64,000 nucleotides of DNA from Polyangium spumosum (GTDB taxonomy: Bacteria; Myxococcota_A; Polyangia; Polyangiales; Polyangiaceae). Shown one piece after another: positions 57,338 through 64,000 of this stretch. Both the position numbers and the translations under genes were made by a program. Numbering within the stretch: position 1 is the first letter of the stretch; each line of letters opens with the position of its first letter. The DNA lies in assembly GCF_009649845.1 (NCBI RefSeq), contig NZ_WJIE01000019.1, positions 1-64,000 of the forward strand, read 5' to 3'. Below the pieces are notes generated by a model. It was not told where the DNA came from. It was given only the letters and a program-made list of their open reading frames with translations, and did no database searches.

Positions 57338-58214
57338 GCCCCCCGTTCATCGCATGCGCGATCCCGCTCTGCACCGTCGCGCGCGTCACCACGCCGCCGA
57401 GATCGGCCTGCAGCGCGACGAGCGCCTGCGCCACGTCGCGGCGGATGCCCGTGAAGACCACCTTCGCGCCCAAAAGCTGCACCGCACGCGCCGCGCGGAC
57501 GAGCGCGTCCGCCACCTGCGAGTCCACCACCGCCACGCCCGTGATGTCGAGGATCACCGTCCGCGCGCGCCGCTCCGTCACCCCCCGGAGGAGCACGTCC
57601 ATCACCTGCTGCATCCGCTGCGAGTCGAGCACGCCGATGAGCGGCATCACCACGATCTCGTCCGTCACCGGGATCAGCGGCGTCGAGAGCTCCGCCAGCG
57701 CCGCCGCCTGCGCCTCGATCACCGCCTGCCTCCGCGCGGCGTCGACGAGCGCCTGCTCCGCCTGCTTGCGAAGGGTGATGTCACGCGCGACGAAGATCAC
57801 GGCGTCGTCGGACAGCGGCGAGATGTTGCCGCTGAAGAAGATCTCCTTGTCGCCGATGGGCAACGAGTACTCCACCGTCATGAGCGCCTTCGCCGAGAGC
57901 GACGCGCGGATGTGCTCCAGGAAAAACGTGGCCATCTCCGGCGGCATGACCTCGTCGAGGCGCTTGCCGACGAGGTCCTCGCTCGGCCTGTAGAGAAGAT
58001 CGGGGCACGTGGGCGCGATCTTCAGGTACCGCCCCTCCCCGTTCATGACGATCACCACGTCCGTCATGGCCAGGAACATCGCCCGGAGCTCCGACGCGGC
58101 GGCGCGCGCCGTCACGAGCTCGGCCTGGAGCGCCGCGACGTGGGCGCGCAGAGCCTCGAGCTCCGCCGAACAATCCTTCTCGTCGTGCACGCAGCGCTCC
58201 GTCGAGGACGTCAT
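57333..58214 (-). CDS. PAS-STAS protein (RsbR-like), copy 1
   Basis: 293 aa. Coiled coil (~15-55), PAS domain (MFLAMTDVVIVMNGEGRYLKIAPTCPDLL, ~60-170), then a STAS domain (STPLIPVTDEIVVMPLIGVLDSQRMQQVMDVLL ... VILDITGVAVVDSQVADALV). This is the arrangement of RsbR co-antagonists of stressosomes; the phospho-acceptor position reads DSQ here and DTQ in the neighbouring copy. ATG 58214 has AAGGA seven bases upstream; a start at 58280 is also open. Strongly similar over its length to the next gene, indicating tandem duplication. Confidence 0.88.
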   Translation of the reverse strand: MTSSTERCVHDEKDCSAELEALRAHVAALQAELVTARAAASELRAMFLAMTDVVIVMNGEGRYLKIAPTCPDLLYRPSEDLVGKRLDEVMPPEMATFFLEHIRASLSAKALMTVEYSLPIGDKEIFFSGNISPLSDDAVIFVARDITLRKQAEQALVDAARRQAVIEAQAAALAELSTPLIPVTDEIVVMPLIGVLDSQRMQQVMDVLLRGVTERRARTVILDITGVAVVDSQVADALVRAARAVQLLGAKVVFTGIRRDVAQALVALQADLGGVVTRATVQSGIAHAMNGGR

Positions 58215-58329
58215 GATCATGTCCTTCCCGCACGCCGCACAGCTTGTAAAGCCCGAGAAAACAAGGCGCAGGCATGTCAATGATATGGCGTGCGTGCGAT
58301 TGCCGAGCGGCCTCGCAGGACTCCCGAAA

Positions 58330-59187
58330 TCAACGCGATGCGCTCATCGCGAAGGCGATCCCGCTCTGCACCGTCGCCCGCGTGACCACGCCGCCCATGT
58401 CGGCCTGGAGCCCCACCAGCGCCTGCGCCACGTCACGGCGGATGCCCGTGAACACGACCCGCGCCCCGACGAGCTGCACCGCGCGGGCGGCCCGGACGAG
58501 CGCATCCGCCACCTGCGTATCCACCACCGCGATGCCCGTGATGTCGAGGATCACCGTCCGCGTGCTCTTTTCGGTGACGCCTCGGAGCAACACGTCCATC
58601 ACCTGTTGCATCCGCTGCGAGTCGAGCATGCCGATCAGCGGCATCACCATGATCTCGTCGGTGATGGGGATGAGCGGCGTCGACAGCTCGGCGAGGGCCG
58701 CCGCTTGCGCCTCGATCACCGCCTGCCTCCGCGCGGCCTCGACGGACGCTTGCTCGCCCCGCTTCCGATCGCTGATGTCGCGCGCGACGACGACCACCAC
58801 GTCGTCCGACATCGGCGTGATGTTGGTGCTGAAGAAGGCCTCCCGATCACCCGCCGGCAGGGTGTACTCCACCGTGACGAGCCCCTTCCGCGCGAGCGCC
58901 GCGCGGACGTTGGACAGGAGGAAGTCCGCCATCGGCTTCGGCATGACCTCGTGCAGCGTCTTGCCGAGCAGGTTGTCGCTCGGCTTGTAGAGGAGATCCG
59001 GCACGGTGGGCGCGATCTTCAGGTACCGCCCCTCCCCGCTCATGACGATCACGATGTCCGTCATGGCCGTGAACATGGCCCGGAGCTCCGCTTCGGCTTC
59101 ACGCGCCGACGCGAGCTCCTTCTCGACGGCCTCGAGCCGTGCACGAAGCTCCGCCACCTCTCCGCCCTGGTCGAACTGAGCGCCCAT
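58330..59187 (-). CDS. PAS-STAS protein (RsbR-like), copy 2
   Basis: 285 aa. Same order as copy 1: coiled coil (AELRARLEAVEKELASA), PAS (MFTAMTDIVIVMSGEGRYLKIAPTVPDLL), STAS (VMPLIGMLDSQRMQQVMDVLLRGV ... ILDITGIAVVDTQVADALV), with GIRRDVAQALVGLQADMGG at the end. A putative phospho-threonine (DTQ) is present. ATG 59187 or ATG 59199 are both possible. It diverges from the ECF sigma gene, so an anti-sigma or partner-switching link is worth considering, but no RsbT/RsbS-like gene is next to it. Confidence 0.87.
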   Translation of the reverse strand: MGAQFDQGGEVAELRARLEAVEKELASAREAEAELRAMFTAMTDIVIVMSGEGRYLKIAPTVPDLLYKPSDNLLGKTLHEVMPKPMADFLLSNVRAALARKGLVTVEYTLPAGDREAFFSTNITPMSDDVVVVVARDISDRKRGEQASVEAARRQAVIEAQAAALAELSTPLIPITDEIMVMPLIGMLDSQRMQQVMDVLLRGVTEKSTRTVILDITGIAVVDTQVADALVRAARAVQLVGARVVFTGIRRDVAQALVGLQADMGGVVTRATVQSGIAFAMSASR

Positions 59188-59338
59188 CGTTTCGTACATC
59201 CCCCAGCGAGCGCGCGCTGTCCATACCCACATGATAAGGACAGTGGGACTGTACCCGCGCGCCCCGTCGTGAGGGCCGCGAACGATGGATTTGGCAGGTT
59301 TCTGGACAAATTCGGCGCTTTCGGCCTCTTCATCGCTC

Positions 59339-60025
59339 ATGCTGCCCACCGACTCCGATCTGCTCGCGCGATGGCGGGACGGCGACCGCCCATCCGGCGC
59401 GATGCTCTTCCAGCGTCACTACGCCGCCATCGCCCGGTTCTTCCACAACAAGGTCGACGACGGAGCCCGCGACGAGCTCGTCCAGCGGGTGTTCTTGGGT
59501 TGTCTGGAGAACCTTCGTCGCTTTCGCGGAGAGGCGAGCTTCAAGACGTATCTCTTCGGAATCGCCCACCACGTCCTGGGGGATCACCTGCGGACGCGCG
59601 CCCGCAAAGGCCGGCGCGAGGATCCGGCGCTCGACGTCGACAGCATGTCCGTCCACGATCTGGGGCAATCGCCGGAGAGGCCGATGGTCGAGCGGCAGGA
59701 GCAACGAATCCTGCTCGAAGCCCTCCGCCGGATCCCGCTCTGTCATCAGGTCGCGCTGGAGCTGCATTACTGGGAGCAGCTCACCGCGGCCGAGATCGGC
59801 GTCGCCCTCGGCATACCGCTCGGCACGGCCAAGACCCGGCTCCGCGAAGGCCGCCACGCGCTCGAAATCGCCATCTCCAGGATCGATGCGTCCGGGGAGT
59901 CCCTCCAGAGCACGCTCGACGATCTCGAACAATGGGCCGCGCGGGTGCGTCCGCGCCTCGAAAAGACCCGAGGCGAGCGCCCCTCGACGACGGAGGCCGA
60001 GCAGCCCCTCCAGCGCGCCTCATGA
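59339..60025 (+). CDS. ECF-type sigma factor
   Basis: 228 aa. Region 2: AMLFQRHYAAIARFFHNKV, ELVQRVFLGCLENLRRFRGEASFKTYLFGIAHHVL. Region 4: LRRIPLCHQVALELHYWEQLTAAEIGVALGIPLGTAKTRLREG. A C-terminal tail of ~40 residues follows region 4. The usual region 2.2 'DLVQEVF' acidic residues are replaced by ELVQRVF, i.e. a basic residue near the core-binding surface. ATG 59339 is used; an upstream in-frame start at 59285 is open. Its stop overlaps the ATG of a Ser/Thr kinase, the layout of sigma factors controlled by phosphorylation. Confidence 0.9.
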   Translation: MLPTDSDLLARWRDGDRPSGAMLFQRHYAAIARFFHNKVDDGARDELVQRVFLGCLENLRRFRGEASFKTYLFGIAHHVLGDHLRTRARKGRREDPALDVDSMSVHDLGQSPERPMVERQEQRILLEALRRIPLCHQVALELHYWEQLTAAEIGVALGIPLGTAKTRLREGRHALEIAISRIDASGESLQSTLDDLEQWAARVRPRLEKTRGERPSTTEAEQPLQRAS

Positions 60026-63000
60026 ACGAGCACGCCGAGGAGCGCCTTCGCAAGGCCGTGCTCGAAGCGAAGCTCTTCGGCGAGCCGCACGACGCTCCGC
60101 GGATCGGTCGGTTCATGTTGCGGAGGAGAATCGGCGCCGGCGCCATGGGGGCGGTGTACGAGGCGCACGACGCGCAGCTCGATCGGCTGGTGGCGATCAA
60201 GCTCGTGCGGCGCGAGGACGAGGCGAACGCGCGCACGGACCGATTGCTCCGCGAGGCGCGAGCCCTGGCGCGGCTCTCCCATCCCCACGTGATCACGGTG
60301 TACGAGGCGGGGCTCTGGGAGGGCGGGCTCTTCGTGGCGATGGAGCTCGTGCGCGGAGGGACGCTCCAGGAATGGCTCGACGCGCGGCCGCGAGGCGCAC
60401 GCGAGGCGCTGGGGATGTTCCTGGCCGCGGGCCGGGGGCTCGCGGCCGCGCACACATGTGGCTTGATCCATCGCGATTTCAAGCCGGGAAACGTGCTCGT
60501 GGGCGAGGACGAACGGCCGCGGGTCGCCGATTTCGGTCTGGTGCGGCTCACGGGGGAGAGCTCGTCGAATGAAGGAGAGAGCCCGGCGATCGCGGACATG
60601 TTCTCGACGGCGACGGGCGCGGTCCTCGGCACACCGGCGTACATGGCGCCGGAGCAACTGGAGGGCGCGCGTGTCGACGCGCGCGCCGATCAATTCAGCT
60701 TTTGCGTGGCCCTTTACGAGGCGCTCTGCGGGGCCTCGCCCTTCGCCGGCGAGGCGCGGGCGGAGCGGCGGCGGCGCATCCACGAAGGGGACGTCACGCC
60801 GCCCGCGGAGGGCCGAACCCCGCCTCGCCGGGTGATCGAGGTGGTCCGTCGAGGGCTCTCGGCCGATCCCGAGGCCCGCTATCCGTCGATGGACGCGCTG
60901 CTCGACGCGCTCGAAGCGGCCGGGCGGCCGGCCTTTCCCCGCGGGGCGTCGCTCGCGGGCGGCGCGCTCGCAGCCGCCCTGGGGCTCGGGGTCGCGATGA
61001 TGGTTGGCAGGACGAACGTCCCCGTCCCGCAGGAGGCGCCGCCCTTCACGTACGCCGATGCGCCGCGCGACGCGGCCCTCCTCTCGGCGGCGCGGCGCGT
61101 GGCGCCGAGGGATCCGACGGTGGCGGCGCTGCTCCTTCTGGAGGTGGAGGCGCCGGAGCGGCATCGGGAATGGTCGGCGCTGGCGGCGGACGTGCTTTCC
61201 CAGCCGCTCGCTCGATTCATCTGGAACGACACGCGGCTCTCGACGACGACGCCGGGCAAGGACGTGGTCTTGCTGCACGACCTGAACGGGGCCCTCCTCG
61301 CGCGCTCCCCGGACAGCGGGCGGGAGCTCTTGCGGCGAAGCGGCGGGGTGTGGGGAATGGTCCATCCGCGGGGCGACGAGCTGCTCGTGCAGACGCGGCA
61401 AGGACTGGAGGCGTGGCCCCTCGGACGAACGACGGAGGCGCCGTCGTGGCGCGGCGCGAGCCCGAAGCTCGCCGCGGTGTCGGTCGGGCAGGGGCGCGAG
61501 CTCTTCGCGGTCGCGACCGACGGCTCGGTGCTGCATTGGGACGAGACGCGCCCCGCGGCGCCGGCTGTGCTGCGGACGGTGGGCAAAACGAGCACGATCG
61601 CGTCGACGGCGATCCTGCCCGAGGCGGGTGTGGTCGGCGTGTTCTGGCCGGGACAATCGATCGACGTCTGGCCTCTCCGAGGGAGCGCGCCTCCGCGTCG
61701 GCTGGAGGTCGGGCGCGAGGGGTTCTCCGCCGCGTCCCTCTCGAATTCGGGAGACGCGGCCGTCGGCTTCGAGGATGGGAGCCTTCGCCTCTTCTTCGCG
61801 GGGTCTCGCGCGCCGATCACGATCCGGGGGCACACGAGCAAGATCCGGCACGTCCGCTTCAGCGACGCGGGAGAGCGGCTCGCGGCGTGGGCGGAGGACG
61901 GGACGACGCGTGTATGGGACGTGAAAACCCCACAATCGCGGGAGACGCCCACGGTGCTGCCCGCGCACGAGGCGACGCGAGCGCTGATGGATGCGGAGGG
62001 CCGGGTGTTGCTGTCGGGGTCGATGGACAAGACGGGTGTGGCGCGGGCCTGGAACCTCGCGACGCGGGAGGTCGTGGTGCTCCGGGGTCACGCCGAGGAC
62101 GGGGGCCACGTCACGCTGAGCCCCGACGGGACGTGGGCGTTCAGCGGCTCGATTCACAACACGGCGCGGGCCTGGCGGCTCGCTTCGGCCACGACGGCGC
62201 ACGCATTCGGGCATGCCGCGCCCATCTGGGCGGCCGAGGTGCATGGCGACCGGCTGGCGACGGCGTCCCAGGACGGGACGGCGCGCATCTGGCACATCGG
62301 GGAGGCGGGCGCGCCGCGCGAGGCGGCGGTTTTACCGAGCGCTCCGGCGACGCGCGTGTTTCTCGCGACGTTCAGCCCGGATGGCAGGCGGGTGGCGACG
62401 AGCTCGAACGACGGCAAGGCGCGTCTCTGGAACACGGACGGGAGCGGCGCGGCGGTGGTGCTCGACGGGCACGAGGAGTGGGCGTATGCGCTCTCGTTCG
62501 CGCCCGACGGCCGCGCGTTGTTCACCGGGTCGAAGCGCGGCTGCATCCGGCGTTTTCGTGTCGAGGGCGGCGCGCCGGAGATCGTTCATTGCCAGGCGCG
62601 CCAGCAGGGGATCCCGACGCAGGTCAATCACATCACGCTGAGCCCGGACGGGCGGCTCGGGGTGGCGGCGCTGGCGAGTGGTCACCTCGTCCTGTGGGAG
62701 AATGGCGGAGCGGAGGTCTCGCGCGCGCCCCGGGTGATCCCGGCGCACGGCGACGTGGCGCAGGCGCTCGCGTTCAGCCCGGATGGGCGAAGGCTGGTGA
62801 GCGTGGGCCGGGATCGGAAGGTGCGTGTATGGGACCCGGCATTCGATACGGCGCCGCGGGACCTCGTGGGGCATGAAGGCGCGGTGTATCACGCGCGCTT
62901 CAGCCCGGATGGGCGAAGGCTCGTGACGAGCTCGGCGGACGGGACGGCGCGGATATGGCCGATCGAGGGGGAAGAGGCGCCGGTTGTCCTGAAGGGGCAC

Positions 63001-63354
63001 GAGGGCTGGGTGGTATGGGCTGAATTCGACGGGGCGGGGCGGCGCGTGGTGACGTCATCGTACGACGGGACGGCGCGGCTATGGAACCTGGACGAGCCCA
63101 CGACGCCGCGCGTGTTGCGAGGTCACTGGGGCCCCTTGCGATATGCGGCATTCGCCCGGGAGGGGCGGCGGGTGATCACGGCGTCGATGGATGGGACGGT
63201 CCGGAGCTGGGACGTGACGGAGGAGCCGGTGGAGCGCCTGCAAAAACGCCTGCGGGAGGCGACGCGGGCGTGTTTGTCGGCGCGGCAACGCATGAAGCTG
63301 CTCGGGGAGGACGCGACGGCGGCGGCGGCGCGGGCGTCGGGGTGTGAGCGGTGA
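60022..63354 (+). CDS. Ser/Thr protein kinase with WD40 propeller repeats
   Basis: 1110 aa. Kinase domain (~30-300): IGAGAMGAVYEAHD, Lys60, HRDFKPGN (Asp152), DFGLVRL, GTPAYMAPEQ. One membrane helix (ASLAGGALAAALGLGVAMMVG, ~310-330). The remaining ~750 residues are beta-propeller, with clear WD40 units from ~590 on (GHTSKIRHVRFSDAGERLAAWAEDGTTRVWD; FSPDGRRLVTSSADGTARIW and others), probably two propellers in the periplasm. ATG overlaps the ECF sigma stop (ATGA). It probably senses an outside ligand and phosphorylates the co-encoded sigma factor. Confidence 0.93.
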   Translation: MNEHAEERLRKAVLEAKLFGEPHDAPRIGRFMLRRRIGAGAMGAVYEAHDAQLDRLVAIKLVRREDEANARTDRLLREARALARLSHPHVITVYEAGLWEGGLFVAMELVRGGTLQEWLDARPRGAREALGMFLAAGRGLAAAHTCGLIHRDFKPGNVLVGEDERPRVADFGLVRLTGESSSNEGESPAIADMFSTATGAVLGTPAYMAPEQLEGARVDARADQFSFCVALYEALCGASPFAGEARAERRRRIHEGDVTPPAEGRTPPRRVIEVVRRGLSADPEARYPSMDALLDALEAAGRPAFPRGASLAGGALAAALGLGVAMMVGRTNVPVPQEAPPFTYADAPRDAALLSAARRVAPRDPTVAALLLLEVEAPERHREWSALAADVLSQPLARFIWNDTRLSTTTPGKDVVLLHDLNGALLARSPDSGRELLRRSGGVWGMVHPRGDELLVQTRQGLEAWPLGRTTEAPSWRGASPKLAAVSVGQGRELFAVATDGSVLHWDETRPAAPAVLRTVGKTSTIASTAILPEAGVVGVFWPGQSIDVWPLRGSAPPRRLEVGREGFSAASLSNSGDAAVGFEDGSLRLFFAGSRAPITIRGHTSKIRHVRFSDAGERLAAWAEDGTTRVWDVKTPQSRETPTVLPAHEATRALMDAEGRVLLSGSMDKTGVARAWNLATREVVVLRGHAEDGGHVTLSPDGTWAFSGSIHNTARAWRLASATTAHAFGHAAPIWAAEVHGDRLATASQDGTARIWHIGEAGAPREAAVLPSAPATRVFLATFSPDGRRVATSSNDGKARLWNTDGSGAAVVLDGHEEWAYALSFAPDGRALFTGSKRGCIRRFRVEGGAPEIVHCQARQQGIPTQVNHITLSPDGRLGVAALASGHLVLWENGGAEVSRAPRVIPAHGDVAQALAFSPDGRRLVSVGRDRKVRVWDPAFDTAPRDLVGHEGAVYHARFSPDGRRLVTSSADGTARIWPIEGEEAPVVLKGHEGWVVWAEFDGAGRRVVTSSYDGTARLWNLDEPTTPRVLRGHWGPLRYAAFAREGRRVITASMDGTVRSWDVTEEPVERLQKRLREATRACLSARQRMKLLGEDATAAAARASGCER

Positions 63355-63461
63355 TGCAGGACGAACCCGCGTGCTGATTTTCAAATCCCGGGCGGGGGGA
63401 TCGGCGACTACCGGGACATGACGTGCGCGACGCACGGCATGGACCATCGAGAGGTTGTCGC

Positions 63462-64000
63462 ATGGGTGCTTCATTCGCCGCGTACGCGCGGCTCGGTCGG
63501 ACGCGTGTCTCCACGGGCGTCCTGTTTGCTTCGCTGATGACGGCGTGCCTCGCCTCCGGGTGTGGTGACGCCGGGTGGAACGAGCTCGCGGAGGGGGAGA
63601 CCGCCACGTCCATCGAGGCGATCACCTACAGCGCCAAGGCCATGAGCACGGCGCGATACGCCGCGACCGGGACCGTGCTCCCCGATGGCCGGGTGCTCGT
63701 CGCCGGCGGGCGGAACAGCAGCTCGGCGGCGCTCTCGTCGGCGCAGATCTACAATCCGGCGACGGATGCGTGGTCGTCCGCGGCGAACCTGCCCGCGGCC
63801 CGCACCCGGCACACCGCGACGCTGCTCGGAGGCGGCCGGGTCCTCGTCGCAGGCGGGAGCACCGGGAGCAACACGGCCAGCACGTCGTACCTCTACAACC
63901 CGAGCACGAATGCATGGACCACCGGCGCGGGCATGTCCGTGGCGCGCGAGGAGCACACCGCGACGCTGCTCGCGAATGGCAAGGTCCTCGTCGTCGGCGG
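63462..64000 (+). CDS. Kelch-repeat lipoprotein, 5' part (runs off the window)
   Basis: 179 residues visible, no stop. Signal peptide with lipobox LASGC (Cys ~38), then at least three Kelch motifs of about 47 residues (MSTARYAATGTVLPDGRVLVAGG; ARTRHTATLLGGGRVLVAGG; AREEHTATLLANGKVLVVGG), each with the Gly-Gly and the later YNP...W strand. Such myxobacterial Kelch lipoproteins are secreted beta-propellers of unknown role. GAGAGG precedes ATG 63462 by seven bases. Confidence 0.9.
   Translation, partial: MGASFAAYARLGRTRVSTGVLFASLMTACLASGCGDAGWNELAEGETATSIEAITYSAKAMSTARYAATGTVLPDGRVLVAGGRNSSSAALSSAQIYNPATDAWSSAANLPAARTRHTATLLGGGRVLVAGGSTGSNTASTSYLYNPSTNAWTTGAGMSVAREEHTATLLANGKVLVVG

Noticed and set aside
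58009-60021. N-terminal extension of the WD40 kinase frame
   Set aside because: Passes antisense through the PAS-STAS genes and out of frame through the sigma gene; the kinase begins at ATG 60022.

Overview
The window is a high-GC chromosomal segment that reads as myxobacterial, most likely the Sorangium/Polyangium side of the order. This is inferred from several traits: Gly-rich, Cys-rich 'GGAGG' lipoproteins, several Ser/Thr kinases with long Pro-rich tails, PEGA/TPR envelope proteins with poly-proline linkers, an MXAN_5187-type protein, an MglA-like GTPase, and frequent GTG and TTG starts. No insertion sequence, prophage, CRISPR array or rRNA gene was seen.

Layout, 1-20 kb. The minus strand carries tRNA-Thr(TGT), tRNA-Tyr, tRNA-Gly, tRNA-Thr(GGT) and then tuf (cut by the window edge), the same order as thrU-tyrU-glyT-thrT-tufB of E. 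coli. Next come a Ser/Thr kinase, a small DUF5678-like protein, an MXAN_5187-like protein with an upstream lipoprotein, lgt, hisIE, a membrane protein, and an overlapping trio (VWA/Ca-repeat lipoprotein, Omp85-like barrel, secreted DUF4390-like protein). A minus-strand sigma factor follows in which an RpoH-like body is fused to four tandem ~97-residue repeats. It diverges from a siroheme-synthase (CysG N-terminal) gene. A PEGA/TPR protein and a Cys-rich lipoprotein end this part at a T-tailed hairpin.

20-43 kb. Genes are hflX; a homoserine-kinase-like gene; an M48 peptidase with a dynamin-like GTPase; an MglA-like GTPase overlapping a PocR-type histidine kinase; thiL; a lipoprotein; the B12-dependent ribonucleotide reductase nrdJ with a long structured leader that may be a cobalamin riboswitch; sppA diverging from rnj (RNase J), which overlaps a CHAD gene; a second Cys-rich lipoprotein; a cyclophilin; a PcaF-like thiolase; and a large four-GAF hybrid histidine kinase.

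43-64 kb. A 43-bp tandem repeat precedes a Rieske / cytochrome b-c fusion operon that diverges from a BamA/TamA-like protein. Then come a small zinc-binding protein, an HdrD/FadF-like Fe-S oxidoreductase, a kinase - PEGA protein - lipoprotein operon, and an overlapping AAA ATPase plus PD-(D/E)XK-like nuclease pair that could be an uncharacterised defence or DNA-processing system. After these are a TrmH/SpoU methyltransferase, a 42-bp hairpin tandem repeat, two paralogous PAS-STAS (RsbR-like) proteins, and an ECF sigma factor overlapping a WD40 Ser/Thr kinase. A Kelch lipoprotein runs off the right end.

Themes. Envelope biogenesis (Lgt, SppA, two Omp85 proteins, many lipoproteins) and signalling (three STKs, two histidine kinases, two sigma factors, two STAS proteins) dominate. 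Most neighbouring same-strand genes overlap by 1-4 bp, so translational coupling is common.
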